A stretch of DNA of 64,000 nucleotides, taken from contig JAUNMH010000009.1 in the NCBI GenBank assembly GCA_030537495.1, positions 1 through 64,000 of the forward strand, written 5' to 3'. This document shows positions 54,940 to 64,000 of the stretch, piece by piece. The notes beneath the pieces were generated by a model, which was given only the letters and a program-made list of their open reading frames with translations, searched no databases and was not told the DNA's origin. This DNA comes from Clostridia bacterium. GTDB lineage: Bacteria > Bacillota > Clostridia > Peptostreptococcales > Anaerovoracaceae. A program made the position numbers and the translations under genes. Positions within the stretch are counted from its first letter, which is position 1; each line of letters starts with the position of its first letter.

Positions 54940-57681
54940 ATGGAAAAGAATTTAGCTAAGAATTATAATCCTAAGGATTTTGAAGACAGAATTTATCAGA
55001 TGTGGGAGGAGAAAGGTGCTTTTAGAGCAGAGGTTGATCCTGAAAAGCAGCCATTTGCTATTGTAATGCCACCTCCAAATATTACAGGACAGCTTCATAT
55101 GGGACACGCTCTTGACCAGACACTTCAGGATGTACTTACAAGATGGAAGAGAATGCAAGGGTATAGTGCGCTTTGGCTACCTGGCTCAGACCATGCAAGT
55201 ATCGCAACTGAAGTTAAGGTTGTAGAGAAAATCAGAGAAGAAGAAGGAAAAGAAAAAGAAGATTTAGGACGTGAAGAATTCCTAAAGCGTGCATGGGCAT
55301 GGAAGGAAGAATACGGCGGAAGAATCACTAGACAGTGCAGAAAATTAGGAGACTCCTGTGACTGGAGCAGAGAAAGATTTACAATGGACGAAGGTTGCAA
55401 TAAGGCAGTTAAGCACTTCTTTGTAAAGCTTTATGAAAAGGGACTTATCTATAAAGGAAATAGACTTATTAACTGGTGTCCAGAATGTGGAACTTCTCTT
55501 TCTGACGCTGAAGTTGAACATGAAGACAAGAACGGAATGTACTGGTATTTCAGATATCCTGCTGCTGAAGAAGGCGGAAAGGAAATGGTAGTTGCAACAT
55601 CCAGACCTGAAACTATGTTCGGTGACGTTGCTATTGCGGTACATCCAGATGACGAAAGATATAAGGATATGATTGGTAAGAAGGTTATCCTTCCGTTAGT
55701 TGGAAGGGAAATTCCTATTATTGCTGATACTTATCCAGATCCGGAAAAGGGAACAGGTGCTGTAAAGATTACTCCTGCACACGACCCTAACGACTTTGAA
55801 GTTGGTCAGAGAGCTAACCTTGAAAGCATCTCATGTATCAACCTTGATGCTACTATGAATGAATACGCTGGCAAGTACGAAGGTATGGACAGATACGAAT
55901 GCAGAAAGCAGTGGGTTGCTGACCTAGAAGCTGCAGGATATCTTGTTAAGACAGAAGAAAAGGTAATTCCTGCTGGAACTTGCTACAGATGCCATACTGT
56001 AATAGAATCTATGCTTTCAGACCAGTGGTTCGTTAAGATGGAAGATTTAGCTAAGCCTGCTATTGAAGCAGCTAAGTCAGGTAAGCTTAAGCATGTACCT
56101 GAAAGATTCGAAAAGACTTACTTACACTGGTTAGAGGAAATCAGAGACTGGTGTATTTCCAGACAGCTTTGGTGGGGTCACAGAATTCCTGCATGGTATT
56201 GTCAGGATTGTGGAGAAATCATTGTTGCTGAAGATACTCCACATACATGCACTAAGTGCGGAAGTACTAACTTAAAGCAGGATGAAGACGTTCTTGATAC
56301 TTGGTTCTCATCAGCTCTATGGCCTTTCTCAACATTAGGTTGGCCTGAAAAAACTCCTGAACTAGATTACTTCTATCCAACAGATGTATTAGTTACAGGA
56401 TACGATATTATCTTCTTCTGGGTTGTAAGAATGGTATTCTCAGGCTGTGAAGCTATGGGCGAAATTCCTTTCCATGACGTATACATCCACGGTCTTGTAA
56501 GAGACGCTCAGGGAAGAAAGATGAGTAAATCACTGGGTAACGGTATCGACCCACTGGAAGTTATCGACCAGTATGGTGCTGACGCTCTTAGATTCATGCT
56601 TACTAACGGTATCACACCTGGTAACGATATGAGATTTACTGAAGACAAGATTGAAGCTGCAAGAAACTTCGCTAACAAGTTATGGAATGCTTCAAGATTC
56701 GTTATTATGAATCTTCAGGACGAAGATGGAAACTTCAGAGAAATGGCTAAGTGCTGTGGCGACTGCTGTGGTATGGCTTGCGGAGATACTGAAGACTTCA
56801 GCAATATTGCTCTTAGAGATGAAGATAAATGGATTATCAGCAGAGTTAACGATGCTGCTGACTATGTTACAAAGGCTCTTGAAAAATATGACCTTGCTCT
56901 TGCTGGACAGAGAGTATATGAACTTATCTGGAACGAGTACTGCGACTGGTACATTGAGCTAGTTAAGAAGAGACTTTGGTCAGATGATGAAGAAGATAAA
57001 AAGGTTGTAAGATTTGTTCTTGTAATGGCTCTTAAGAACATGCTAGAAATGCTTCACCCATTCATGCCTTTCATTACTGAAGAAATCTGGTCATTCCTGC
57101 CACATTCAAATTGCGAACGTGAAGGAAATCCTGAATGCTTCTTAATTAAGGCAAAATGGCCTGAATTCACTGAGAAGAGAGTATTTATTGAAGAGGAAGC
57201 TAAGCTAGAGGTTGCTATGGAAGGCATCCGTGCAATCAGAAATATCAGAGCTGAGGCTGAAGCTGCTCCAAGCAAGAAGCTGAACGCAGTTATCTTCACT
57301 GATGATGACAAGATGGATATGGTAAAGGCTGGTGAAAGATATATCAGAGACCTGGCTAACATTACTGAAATTACATTTGTAACTGATAAAAACCAGGTGC
57401 CTGAAGAGGTTATGTCTGCTGTAACCAGCGCTGCTGAAATCTTCATTCCACTTGACGAATTAGTAGACTTCAATGCAGAATTTGAAAGACTGACTAAGGA
57501 AAAGAAGAAGTTAGAAGGCGAAGTTGCAAGAGTTAAGGGCAAGCTTTCTAACCAGGGCTTTATTGCTAAGGCACCAGAAAAGGTTATTAATGAAGAAAAG
57601 GCTAAGCAGGTTAAGTACGAAGATATGCTGGCAGGCGTAATCGAAAGACTTGCATTAGTTGAAAAGAAAGTGAATAAATAA
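54940..57681 (+). CDS. valS: Valine-tRNA ligase
   Basis: About 913 residues, full length. Class I synthetase: [15 protein letters not shown] (HIGH motif, HMGH), KMSKSLGNG (KMSKS), Cys-rich zinc segment CYRCHTVIE and CQDCGEI...CTKCG, CP1 editing domain, and the C-terminal coiled coil ([20 protein letters not shown]) diagnostic for ValRS. ATG at 54940 matches the family N-terminus and has GAAGGGAG upstream; the in-frame ATG at 54865 touches the terminator U-run. Leads an operon with folC and beyond. Confidence 0.95.
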   Translation: MEKNLAKNYNPKDFEDRIYQMWEEKGAFRAEVDPEKQPFAIVMPPPNITGQLHMGHALDQTLQDVLTRWKRMQGYSALWLPGSDHASIATEVKVVEKIREEEGKEKEDLGREEFLKRAWAWKEEYGGRITRQCRKLGDSCDWSRERFTMDEGCNKAVKHFFVKLYEKGLIYKGNRLINWCPECGTSLSDAEVEHEDKNGMYWYFRYPAAEEGGKEMVVATSRPETMFGDVAIAVHPDDERYKDMIGKKVILPLVGREIPIIADTYPDPEKGTGAVKITPAHDPNDFEVGQRANLESISCINLDATMNEYAGKYEGMDRYECRKQWVADLEAAGYLVKTEEKVIPAGTCYRCHTVIESMLSDQWFVKMEDLAKPAIEAAKSGKLKHVPERFEKTYLHWLEEIRDWCISRQLWWGHRIPAWYCQDCGEIIVAEDTPHTCTKCGSTNLKQDEDVLDTWFSSALWPFSTLGWPEKTPELDYFYPTDVLVTGYDIIFFWVVRMVFSGCEAMGEIPFHDVYIHGLVRDAQGRKMSKSLGNGIDPLEVIDQYGADALRFMLTNGITPGNDMRFTEDKIEAARNFANKLWNASRFVIMNLQDEDGNFREMAKCCGDCCGMACGDTEDFSNIALRDEDKWIISRVNDAADYVTKALEKYDLALAGQRVYELIWNEYCDWYIELVKKRLWSDDEEDKKVVRFVLVMALKNMLEMLHPFMPFITEEIWSFLPHSNCEREGNPECFLIKAKWPEFTEKRVFIEEEAKLEVAMEGIRAIRNIRAEAEAAPSKKLNAVIFTDDDKMDMVKAGERYIRDLANITEITFVTDKNQVPEEVMSAVTSAAEIFIPLDELVDFNAEFERLTKEKKKLEGEVARVKGKLSNQGFIAKAPEKVINEEKAKQVKYEDMLAGVIERLALVEKKVNK

Positions 57682-58989
57682 ATGAGTAAAAATGCTATAG
57701 ATAGAATCGGGGAATTTTTGAAATTCGGAAGTGTCCTGGGTTTGGAAAGAATGAATGTCCTGCTAGAGAAGCTGGGCAATCCTCAGAATGAGCTTAAGGT
57801 GATTCATGTGGCAGGAACCAACGGTAAAGGCTCTATATGCAGGTATATTTACGAGGTACTTGAGGCCGGCGGATACAAAACCGGCCTGTACACTTCTCCA
57901 TTTATAGAGGTTTTTAACGAAAGAATTGAGTTTGACCATAATTATATTTCTGACAATGACCTTGAAACCTGCACTGATATTGTCATCGAAAAGGCGGGTG
58001 AAATGGTTGCAGAAGGTCACGACTCTCCTACGGAGTTTGAAATTACAACAGCTGTAGCCTTCGTATACTTTAAGATGAAGCAGGCTGATTACGTTGTTCT
58101 CGAGGTCGGCCTCGGCGGCAGCGGCGACTCAACTAATGTAATATCGAAACCAATAGCTACAGTTATTGCCTCAATTTCTCTGGACCACACAGATAGACTA
58201 GGAAATACAATTGCTAAAATTGCTGCTGAAAAGGCAGGTATAATTAAGGAAGCTTGCCCGATAATTACTAGTGCGAAAAATCCGGAAGCTTTAGAAGTTA
58301 TAAGGGAAAAAGCAACAGAAAAACATGCGCCTATTTACTACAGTAAAGATGGCAAGTATAATGTTCTTGATGAAAGCTTGCATGGATGCAAATTCGAAGC
58401 AGTTCCAAAAATTTCTGAAGACTGCGGAGACTTGGCAAGTTATGAACTTCAGATTGGAATGCTGGGAAGACATCAGATTGAAAATGCTATGGCGGCGCTT
58501 ACTACTATATTAGTTGCAAGAAATAATGGGGACATCGAAGTAAGTGACGAGGCTATTAAAGAAGGCTTTAAAAATGCAAAGCATATCGGCAGATTCGAAA
58601 TCATGAAAGAAAACCCATATGTTATTATAGACGGCGCTCATAATGCTGATGGCTCAAGAGCACTGCGCCAAGCAGTCGAAAGATTTTTCCCGAACAAGAA
58701 GATTCAGATGGTTGTGGGAATGCTAGCTGATAAAGATATTGACCACGCTTTAGATAATTATATGGCAGTGGCAGACAGCTTCATAATTACAGAACCTAAT
58801 AACCAGAGGAAGATGGATGCAGAAGACCTGGCCGAAATCCTTCGAAGAAAAGGCGGAAAGGTTACTGCTGTATTTGAAAATGTAGAAGATGCTGTAAAAG
58901 AGGCATCAGAAAGTTTTGATAACTTTGATCTGACTTTATTTGCAGGATCACTTTACTTAATTGGAGAAATAAGGGGGATGCTAAAGTAA
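57682..58989 (+). CDS. folC: Folylpolyglutamate synthase / dihydrofolate synthase
   Basis: 435 residues. Adds glutamate to folates. ATP loop HVAGTNGKGSICRY (~40-53), SPFIEVFNERI, LEVGLGGSGDSTNVI and the linker DGAHNADG typical of the Mur ligase-like family. It follows valS directly, the usual valS-folC order of Firmicutes, and its stop overlaps the next start. Confidence 0.94.
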   Translation: MSKNAIDRIGEFLKFGSVLGLERMNVLLEKLGNPQNELKVIHVAGTNGKGSICRYIYEVLEAGGYKTGLYTSPFIEVFNERIEFDHNYISDNDLETCTDIVIEKAGEMVAEGHDSPTEFEITTAVAFVYFKMKQADYVVLEVGLGGSGDSTNVISKPIATVIASISLDHTDRLGNTIAKIAAEKAGIIKEACPIITSAKNPEALEVIREKATEKHAPIYYSKDGKYNVLDESLHGCKFEAVPKISEDCGDLASYELQIGMLGRHQIENAMAALTTILVARNNGDIEVSDEAIKEGFKNAKHIGRFEIMKENPYVIIDGAHNADGSRALRQAVERFFPNKKIQMVVGMLADKDIDHALDNYMAVADSFIITEPNNQRKMDAEDLAEILRRKGGKVTAVFENVEDAVKEASESFDNFDLTLFAGSLYLIGEIRGMLK

Positions 58990-59435
58990 TGTTTCAACTA
59001 AAGATGAAACAGACCGACGAATACGAAAGACTTGTAAAGTTTTTTGTTGAGCAGGGGCTGGAATTTGATGGAGACGAAGAAGTTGACACAGATATTGTGA
59101 GATGTTACAAGGTTACTCACGGAGAGGATGACTTCCTTGTAGGTGGATTCGTTTTGGCTAAGCGTCAGGGAGAGTTTATTATAGACGGAATCGCAGTGGA
59201 CCCAATGTATAGAAAGATGGACGTTGGCAAAATCATGGTCAACAAAGCCATTAAAGTTGTAAAAGAACTAGGCGGCAAGAGCATAACTCTTGTAGCCAGA
59301 GCACCGGGATTCTTTAGAAAGCAGGGTTTTACAGCTATTGATCCTGAAAATGCACCAAATTTCTTTGAGTGCAAACAGTGTCCGCAGTATCAGGTAAGCT
59401 GTCACCCCGAGGTTATGAGACTGGAGATAAAATAA
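58989..59435 (+). CDS. GNAT N-acetyltransferase
   Basis: 148 residues. Acetyl-CoA fold: strand FIIDGIAVDPMYRKMDVGKIMVNKAI (the R/Q-x-x-G-x-G/A loop is YRKMDVG), then FFRKQGF. A C-terminal Cys/His cluster (CKQCPQYQVSC) is unusual for GNATs and might bind zinc. Substrate unknown. Shares a base with both neighbours, so it is tightly co-translated. Confidence 0.8.
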   Translation: MFQLKMKQTDEYERLVKFFVEQGLEFDGDEEVDTDIVRCYKVTHGEDDFLVGGFVLAKRQGEFIIDGIAVDPMYRKMDVGKIMVNKAIKVVKELGGKSITLVARAPGFFRKQGFTAIDPENAPNFFECKQCPQYQVSCHPEVMRLEIK

Positions 59436-60208
59436 TGAAGGAGAGAGACTTTCATTTAATTCTTCAAGGAATTCTAGATGTAGGTGAGGAACTTATGGTT
59501 GCCGGCGGTGAAATATACCGTGTGGAGGACAGCATAATTAGAATGTGCAGAGCCTATGGGGCTAAGTTCGATCGAGTTAATGTTTTCATTATAACCAGTA
59601 ACATTCAGGTTACTGTGGAGGCACCGGATGGTCAGATTATCACACAAATTAGAAGAATTCTGAGAAATGATGTTAACTTCGAAAGGTTAGCAGAACTTAA
59701 TGATTTATGCCGTAGACTTTGTGCAGAGATTCCAGATGTGGAAGTACTTCAGAAAGAGCTGAATAAGGTTTTAGATAAGCCGGATCAGTCATGGATTCTG
59801 AAGTTTTTGGGTGGTATTCTGTCCGCTAGTTTCTTTGCTATATTTTTCGGCGGATGCATGGAAGATGCCATTGCAGCAGGAATTGTAGCAGTTCCTGTAG
59901 TTTTGTTGCAGAATAAATCAAAACTCAAAAATGACAATAAAATTGTGTTCACTTTGTATCTATCTTTAATAACCGGTATATTATCCCATGTTATTATGTT
60001 TATGGGCATAGGCAACAATGAGGATTATATTATGATAGGTGAAATAATGCTACTAATTCCAGGTATTGCTCTTACAAACTCGGCAAGGGATATACTTATG
60101 GGAGATACTGCGTCAGGACTTTTGCGATTTGCAGATTCCCTTATAAATGCCATAGCCATTGCCTGCGGTTTTGCGCTGAGTATGTTGCTATTAGGAGGGC
60201 TGTTGTAA
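59435..60208 (+). CDS. ThrE-type amino-acid exporter, large part (DUF1212)
   Basis: About 257 residues. N-terminal cytoplasmic domain (~1-115; ELMVAGGEIYRVEDSIIRMCRAYGA is diagnostic), then ~5 membrane helices. Works with the next protein. In Corynebacterium ThrE is one chain that exports threonine and serine; here it is split into two genes, the usual Firmicutes form. ATG at 59435 shares a base with the previous stop. Confidence 0.85.
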   Translation: MKERDFHLILQGILDVGEELMVAGGEIYRVEDSIIRMCRAYGAKFDRVNVFIITSNIQVTVEAPDGQIITQIRRILRNDVNFERLAELNDLCRRLCAEIPDVEVLQKELNKVLDKPDQSWILKFLGGILSASFFAIFFGGCMEDAIAAGIVAVPVVLLQNKSKLKNDNKIVFTLYLSLITGILSHVIMFMGIGNNEDYIMIGEIMLLIPGIALTNSARDILMGDTASGLLRFADSLINAIAIACGFALSMLLLGGLL

Positions 60209-60649
60209 ATGAATCAGATTATTATACAGCTAATAGCTGCATCGCTAGGCTCAGTTGGTTTTGCTCTTATACTGAAGGTGGGGAAAAACCTACTTTCTTA
60301 TGCTGCGCTAGGCGGAATGATTACCTGGGCCATTTACTTAATTGTCTACGCACAGATGCCAAGCTTATTTTTGGCTAATTTTGTGGCATCGGTTTTTGTG
60401 GGACTATACGCCGAGATAATGGCGAGAGCTAAGAAAATTCCTACCACTATTTTTCTTACGTCTGCAAGTATTCCGCTGATCCCAGGAGGCAAGCTCTATT
60501 ACTGCATGGCAGGTCTGGTAACCTCTGATGAGGCGATGTTTGCAGATAATGGCGCAGATACAGCAATTATAGTACTTGGAATTGTGGTTGGTCTGGTTGT
60601 GACTGCCATATTCACAAAGTATTTCTACAAGATTGTTGGAAGGCGTTAG
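60209..60649 (+). CDS. ThrE-type amino-acid exporter, small part (DUF3815)
   Basis: 146 residues with four membrane helices, containing SIPLIPGGKLYYCMAGLV (~89-106) typical of the ThrE_2 domain. Starts at the base after the large-part stop; the two probably assemble. Ends the valS-folC operon. Confidence 0.85.
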   Translation: MNQIIIQLIAASLGSVGFALILKVGKNLLSYAALGGMITWAIYLIVYAQMPSLFLANFVASVFVGLYAEIMARAKKIPTTIFLTSASIPLIPGGKLYYCMAGLVTSDEAMFADNGADTAIIVLGIVVGLVVTAIFTKYFYKIVGRR

Positions 60650-60657
60650 TTTTTGCC

Positions 60658-60686
60658 TTGAAAACTAAGAAAAGTGGTAGTAAAAT
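60658..60686 (+). promoter_or_regulatory. Predicted glyA promoter
   Basis: TTGAAA (60658-60663), 17-base spacer, TAAAAT (60681-60686), 37 bases before glyA. Confidence 0.6.
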
Positions 60687-60722
60687 TAAATAACATTCAC
60701 GAAAAAGAGGGAGGGTATACCA

Positions 60723-61970
60723 ATGTTCAATAAAGATGCTACAGATAACAGCACATATAACGTTGATAATTTTGAATTTATTAAGAAGACTTCACCTAAG
60801 GTTGGAGAACTTATTGAAAAAGAGTATAACAGACAGAAGAACAATATTGAGCTGATTGCTTCAGAAAATTATTGCTCCGAGGCTGTTTTGGCCGCTTGTG
60901 GAAGCTGCCTGTCCTGGAAGTATGCTGAAGGTTATCCTTATGTAAGAACTTCAGGTAATACAAGCAGATACTACGGCGGAACTAAGTACGTTGACGAACT
61001 GGAAGAATACTGCTGCGACCTTTGGAGAAAGGTTTTTGACACAGATTACCACGTAAATGTTCAGCCGCACAGTGGTTCACAGGCTAATTTTGCTGCATTC
61101 AAGTCAATTCTGACTCCAGGAGACACAATTCTTTCACTGTCACTGGACAATGGTGGACACCTGACTCACGGATCATCTGTAAACTTCAGCGGAAAGCTTT
61201 ATAATGTTGAATTCTATGATGTAGATGATAATGGATTCATCGACATGGAGGACGTTAGACAGAAGGCTCTTGAAATTAAGCCTAAACTTATTCTTACAGG
61301 TGCAAGCGCTTATTCAAGAATTATTGACTTCCCTAAGTTTGCTGAAATTGCAAAGGAAGTTGGAGCTTACTTCATGGTAGATATGGCTCACATTGCAGGA
61401 TTAGTTGCAGGCAACGCTCACCCAACACCATTTGGATATGCAGATATTATAACTACAACTACGCATAAGACTTTAAGAGGCCCAAGAGGAGGACTTATCT
61501 TCGCTAGACCTGAGCTTGCTAAGAAGGTTGACAGCGCTGTATTCCCTTATGCACAGGGTGGTCCTTTAGAACACATTATTGCAGGTAAGGCTATTTGTGC
61601 TGAAGAAGCACTTAGACCTGAATACAAGGAATATGCTCACAAGGTTGTTAGTAACTGTGCAGCATTTTGCGACGAGTTCCTAAAGCTTGGTTACAATGTT
61701 GTAACAGGTGGAACTGAAAATCACCTGTTCTTACTAGATCTTTCAGAATTCCCATTCAGCGGAAAAGACCTTCAGGATAGATTAGATGAAGTTGGAATTA
61801 CGTTAAATAAGAACTGCGTTCCTAACGAAAAACGTTCACCTAAGGAAACAAGTGGTGTAAGAATTGGTACTGCACCAATGACAACAAGAGGCTATGACGA
61901 AGAAGACTTCAGAGAAGTTGCAAGAAAAATCGATGCTGTTGTTAAGGAAATGGTAGCAGAAGCAAAATAA
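60723..61970 (+). CDS. glyA: Serine hydroxymethyltransferase
   Basis: 415 residues. Interconverts serine and glycine with tetrahydrofolate. IELIASENYCSEAVL (~39-53), PLP Lys in ITTTTHKTLRGPRGGLI (~240-256), and YSRIIDFPKF. GAGGGAGGG precedes the ATG. Links the ThrE serine/threonine exporter just upstream with fhs and folC in folate metabolism. Confidence 0.96.
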   Translation: MFNKDATDNSTYNVDNFEFIKKTSPKVGELIEKEYNRQKNNIELIASENYCSEAVLAACGSCLSWKYAEGYPYVRTSGNTSRYYGGTKYVDELEEYCCDLWRKVFDTDYHVNVQPHSGSQANFAAFKSILTPGDTILSLSLDNGGHLTHGSSVNFSGKLYNVEFYDVDDNGFIDMEDVRQKALEIKPKLILTGASAYSRIIDFPKFAEIAKEVGAYFMVDMAHIAGLVAGNAHPTPFGYADIITTTTHKTLRGPRGGLIFARPELAKKVDSAVFPYAQGGPLEHIIAGKAICAEEALRPEYKEYAHKVVSNCAAFCDEFLKLGYNVVTGGTENHLFLLDLSEFPFSGKDLQDRLDEVGITLNKNCVPNEKRSPKETSGVRIGTAPMTTRGYDEEDFREVARKIDAVVKEMVAEAK

Positions 61971-61975
61971 AAAAA

Positions 61976-62028
61976 TAGAGAGAGTACTTTGACCTTTATA
62001 TCACTTTGGCAAAGGCTCTCTTTTTTTC
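61976..62028 (+). terminator. glyA terminator
   Basis: GAGAG..CTTTG pairs with CAAAG..CTCTC across an inner loop, followed by T7. Imperfect but well placed. Confidence 0.7.
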
Positions 62029-62060
62029 TTTAATTTTGTGGATGTGATTTCGTAGAATCG

Positions 62061-62089
62061 TTGCAAAATAGGGAGTTTTGTGGTATTAT
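62061..62089 (+). promoter_or_regulatory. Predicted plsX promoter
   Basis: TTGCAA (62061-62066), 17-base spacer, TATTAT (62084-62089), about 58 bases before the plsX ATG. Confidence 0.65.
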
Positions 62090-62147
62090 ATATTCTGTAT
62101 ATTTGTGCGAAACACAAGGGAACCAATTACATGGGGAGGAAAATATT

Positions 62148-63167
62148 ATGAAGATTCTTATAGATGCCATGGGCGGAGATAATGCACCTTTAGCTATCGT
62201 TGAAGGAGCCATTGATTCATTAAAAGAGATTAAAGACGAAATAATACTTATAGGTGATGAAGATTTAATTAAAGAGACCCTTGCAGCAAAGCATTACAAG
62301 GGCGACAGAATCAGCGTAGTTCACGCAAGCCAGGTCATTGAAAATGATGAAGCACCAGTTAGAGCTGTTAGGTCCAAGAAGGATTCATCAATTGTTAAGG
62401 GCCTTAACATGCTGAAGAATGGGGAAGTTGATGTATTCCTATCAGCAGGAAGCACAGGAGCTTTAATGGCAGGAGGATTGTTTATTCTAGGAAGAATTCA
62501 GGGAATTGACAGACCTACACTGGCAACAGTTTATCCTGTAATCGGACACCAGCCTTCAATTCTAGTTGATACAGGTGCTAACGCTGAATGTAAGCCTAAT
62601 AACCTGCTCGAATTCGGTATTATGGGTAGCATTTATATGGAAAAGGTTCTAGGAAGAACTAATCCTACAGTAGGACTTATTAATAACGGAACAGAAGAAG
62701 GTAAGGGAACTGCGCTGACTAAGGCGGCTTATGATCTAATTAAAAAGAGTGAACTTAACTTCCTCGGATATATTGAGGCAAGAGAACTTCAGAATGCTGC
62801 AGCAGATGTAATCGTTACAGATGGATTTACAGGTAATGCTATCCTTAAGCTAACTGAAGGACTAGGTCTAATGGTTCTTAGAGAAATGAAATCAAGATTC
62901 CTAGAAACAACAAAGTCTAAGATGGGAGCTCTTCTTCTTAAGAAACAGCTTATGGGAATTAAGAAAGAGTTCAACTATGCTGAATATGGCGGAGCGCCTC
63001 TTCTAGGAGTTAAGGGTGCAATGCTAAAGATGCATGGTTCATCAGATGCGCTTGCTGTAAAGCAGACTATTATTAAGGCAATTCCGTATGTGGAAGAAAA
63101 TGTTGTAGAAACAATTCAGAATTCAGTTCTGGAAATTGAAGAAATCATTATTGATTCAGGGAGATAA
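62148..63167 (+). CDS. plsX: Phosphate acyltransferase PlsX
   Basis: About 339 residues. Makes acyl-phosphate from acyl-ACP for phospholipid synthesis. ILIDAMGGDNAP (start), SAGSTGALMAGGLFILGRI (~99-117), FTGNAILKLTEG. ATG at 62148 has GGGGAGG upstream; the longer frame from 62061 includes the promoter and is rejected. Followed by rnc at 5 bases. Confidence 0.95.
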   Translation: MKILIDAMGGDNAPLAIVEGAIDSLKEIKDEIILIGDEDLIKETLAAKHYKGDRISVVHASQVIENDEAPVRAVRSKKDSSIVKGLNMLKNGEVDVFLSAGSTGALMAGGLFILGRIQGIDRPTLATVYPVIGHQPSILVDTGANAECKPNNLLEFGIMGSIYMEKVLGRTNPTVGLINNGTEEGKGTALTKAAYDLIKKSELNFLGYIEARELQNAAADVIVTDGFTGNAILKLTEGLGLMVLREMKSRFLETTKSKMGALLLKKQLMGIKKEFNYAEYGGAPLLGVKGAMLKMHGSSDALAVKQTIIKAIPYVEENVVETIQNSVLEIEEIIIDSGR

Positions 63168-63172
63168 TTTTT

Positions 63173-63856
63173 GTGAATAATCGTAAGCTAGAAGAAGTAC
63201 TGCAGTACAATTTTAAAAATAGAAAGCTGCTACAGACAGCGCTGAACCACGGGTCATACTGCATGGAACAGGGCATGGGCCACGAACAAAGCAATCAGCG
63301 ATTGGAATTCCTCGGGGATGCTTTTTTCGATGCCATAATTAGCGTGGAGCTTTTCAACAGAATGGAAGGCGACGAAGGCACCTTGTCAAGAACAAGAGCA
63401 ACTATCGTATGTGAAAATAGTCTGGCCACCGTTGCAGAGCATCTGGAAATAGGTAAATACCTAAACCTGGGGAAAGGCGAAAACAATGCTGGAGGTAGAC
63501 ACAAGAAGTCACTTCAGGCTGACGCAGTGGAAGCCATAGTTGGTGCAATGTTTTTGGACGGTGGGTACGATGCCGCAAAGGAATTTGTACTGAGAGAATT
63601 CAAGCAGATTATTGACGACGCCATAGAAGGCAAGATCATTCTTGATTATAAGACAAAAGTTCAGGAAGAGTTTCAGAAAAGTGGCAAAAACGTTAGGATT
63701 TGCTACGAGCTTGACAGGGCAACGGGCCCAGACCATGACAAAACCTTTTATGTGCATCTTAACTGTAACGGGAAACGTTACGGCAGCGGAAGCGGAAAAA
63801 CTAAGAAAGAAGCTGAGCAGCAGGCTGCGAAGGCTACAATTGAAGGAGGCATTTAA
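63173..63856 (+). CDS. rnc: Ribonuclease III
   Basis: 227 residues. Cuts double-stranded RNA, including rRNA precursors. Catalytic signature [14 protein letters not shown] (~43-56; relatives have LGDAVL), [12 protein letters not shown] (~118-129), and a double-stranded RNA-binding domain at ~155-225. GTG at 63173 with GGGAG upstream inside plsX. Its stop shares a base with the smc start. Confidence 0.95.
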   Translation: MNNRKLEEVLQYNFKNRKLLQTALNHGSYCMEQGMGHEQSNQRLEFLGDAFFDAIISVELFNRMEGDEGTLSRTRATIVCENSLATVAEHLEIGKYLNLGKGENNAGGRHKKSLQADAVEAIVGAMFLDGGYDAAKEFVLREFKQIIDDAIEGKIILDYKTKVQEEFQKSGKNVRICYELDRATGPDHDKTFYVHLNCNGKRYGSGSGKTKKEAEQQAAKATIEGGI

Positions 63857-64000
63857 TGTATTTTAAAAGACTGGAAATGCATGGATTCAAGTCATTTGCA
63901 GAACCTGTTGTCATAGAATTTCATGAAGGTATAACCGCAATCGTTGGACCAAACGGAAGTGGAAAAAGTAATATAAGTGACGCAATCAGATGGGTACTAG
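63856..64000 (+). CDS. smc: Chromosome segregation ATPase SMC, N-terminal fragment
   Basis: The first 48 codons, cut by the window edge. [18 protein letters not shown] and Walker [12 protein letters not shown] are diagnostic. The order rnc-smc is conserved in Firmicutes. AAGGAGG precedes the ATG. Confidence 0.95.
   Translation, partial: MYFKRLEMHGFKSFAEPVVIEFHEGITAIVGPNGSGKSNISDAIRWVL

Noticed and set aside
60258..60649. Broken ThrE gene
   Set aside because: The two-gene form (DUF1212 + DUF3815) is the normal arrangement in Firmicutes, and both parts are intact.

Overview
The window looks like the chromosome of a low-GC Gram-positive anaerobe of the class Clostridia, possibly an Eubacteriales Family XIII / Anaerovoracaceae-type organism. 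This rests on AT-rich genes with strong AGGAGG-type ribosome sites, housekeeping genes of Firmicutes type (rplS leader, rbgA, rnhB, plsX-rnc-smc order), formate-tetrahydrofolate ligase, and a full branched-chain amino-acid gene set. The species assignment is inference. No tRNA, rRNA, CRISPR array or intact insertion sequence was recognised.

Layout. 0.06-7.1 kb: a double-glycine peptide gene, a C39 peptidase exporter split into two genes, and a complete sugar-type ABC importer, closely packed on one strand. 7.2-7.5 kb: a DUF1805 gene. 7.5-15.1 kb: a compact Tad/Flp-like pilus locus with promoter, attenuator-like hairpin, ATPase, fused platform protein, several tiny pilin-like proteins that share an EEYG-type start, then two large secreted proteins. 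A 22-bp perfect hairpin separates it from a convergent secreted fibronectin-like protein. 16.5-25.3 kb: exonuclease, NUDIX hydrolase, a XerD homologue lacking key catalytic residues, rplS, a wrecked sigma-54 activator, an Ig-like surface protein, rbgA and rnhB. 25.4-31.7 kb: fhs, a DUF1275 membrane protein, and a GlnK/GlnL-like two-component system followed by an AGCS symporter preceded by four 10-bp repeats. 31.8-42.7 kb: divergent leuACDB and ilvBNCDA operons from one intergenic region. 42.9-50.1 kb: D-cysteine desulfhydrase-like enzyme, ABC exporter, hexapeptide-repeat protein, Ldh2-family dehydrogenase, a DnaA-box cluster, purine nucleoside phosphorylase and a second NUDIX gene bracketed by a repeat. 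50.1-52.1 kb: a gene-poor stretch with repeats, an orphan terminator and a RelBE-type toxin-antitoxin pair. 52.1-64 kb: DUF815 ATPase, ilvE, T-box-controlled valS, folC, GNAT, a two-part ThrE exporter, glyA, plsX, rnc and the start of smc.

How the genes work together. leu, ilv, ilvE and ilvA cover synthesis of leucine, isoleucine and valine, and valS charges tRNA with valine. fhs, glyA and folC make and use one-carbon folates. The GlnK/GlnL-like pair probably switches on the adjacent amino-acid symporter. The first 15 kb faces outward: peptide export, solute import, pili and adhesin-like proteins. The most interesting signals are the leaderless pilin family, the GG-peptide/ABC operon, the XerD homologue lacking its nucleophile, the DnaA-box cluster, the phased operator before the symporter, and the apparent lack of any standard start codon for rbgA.
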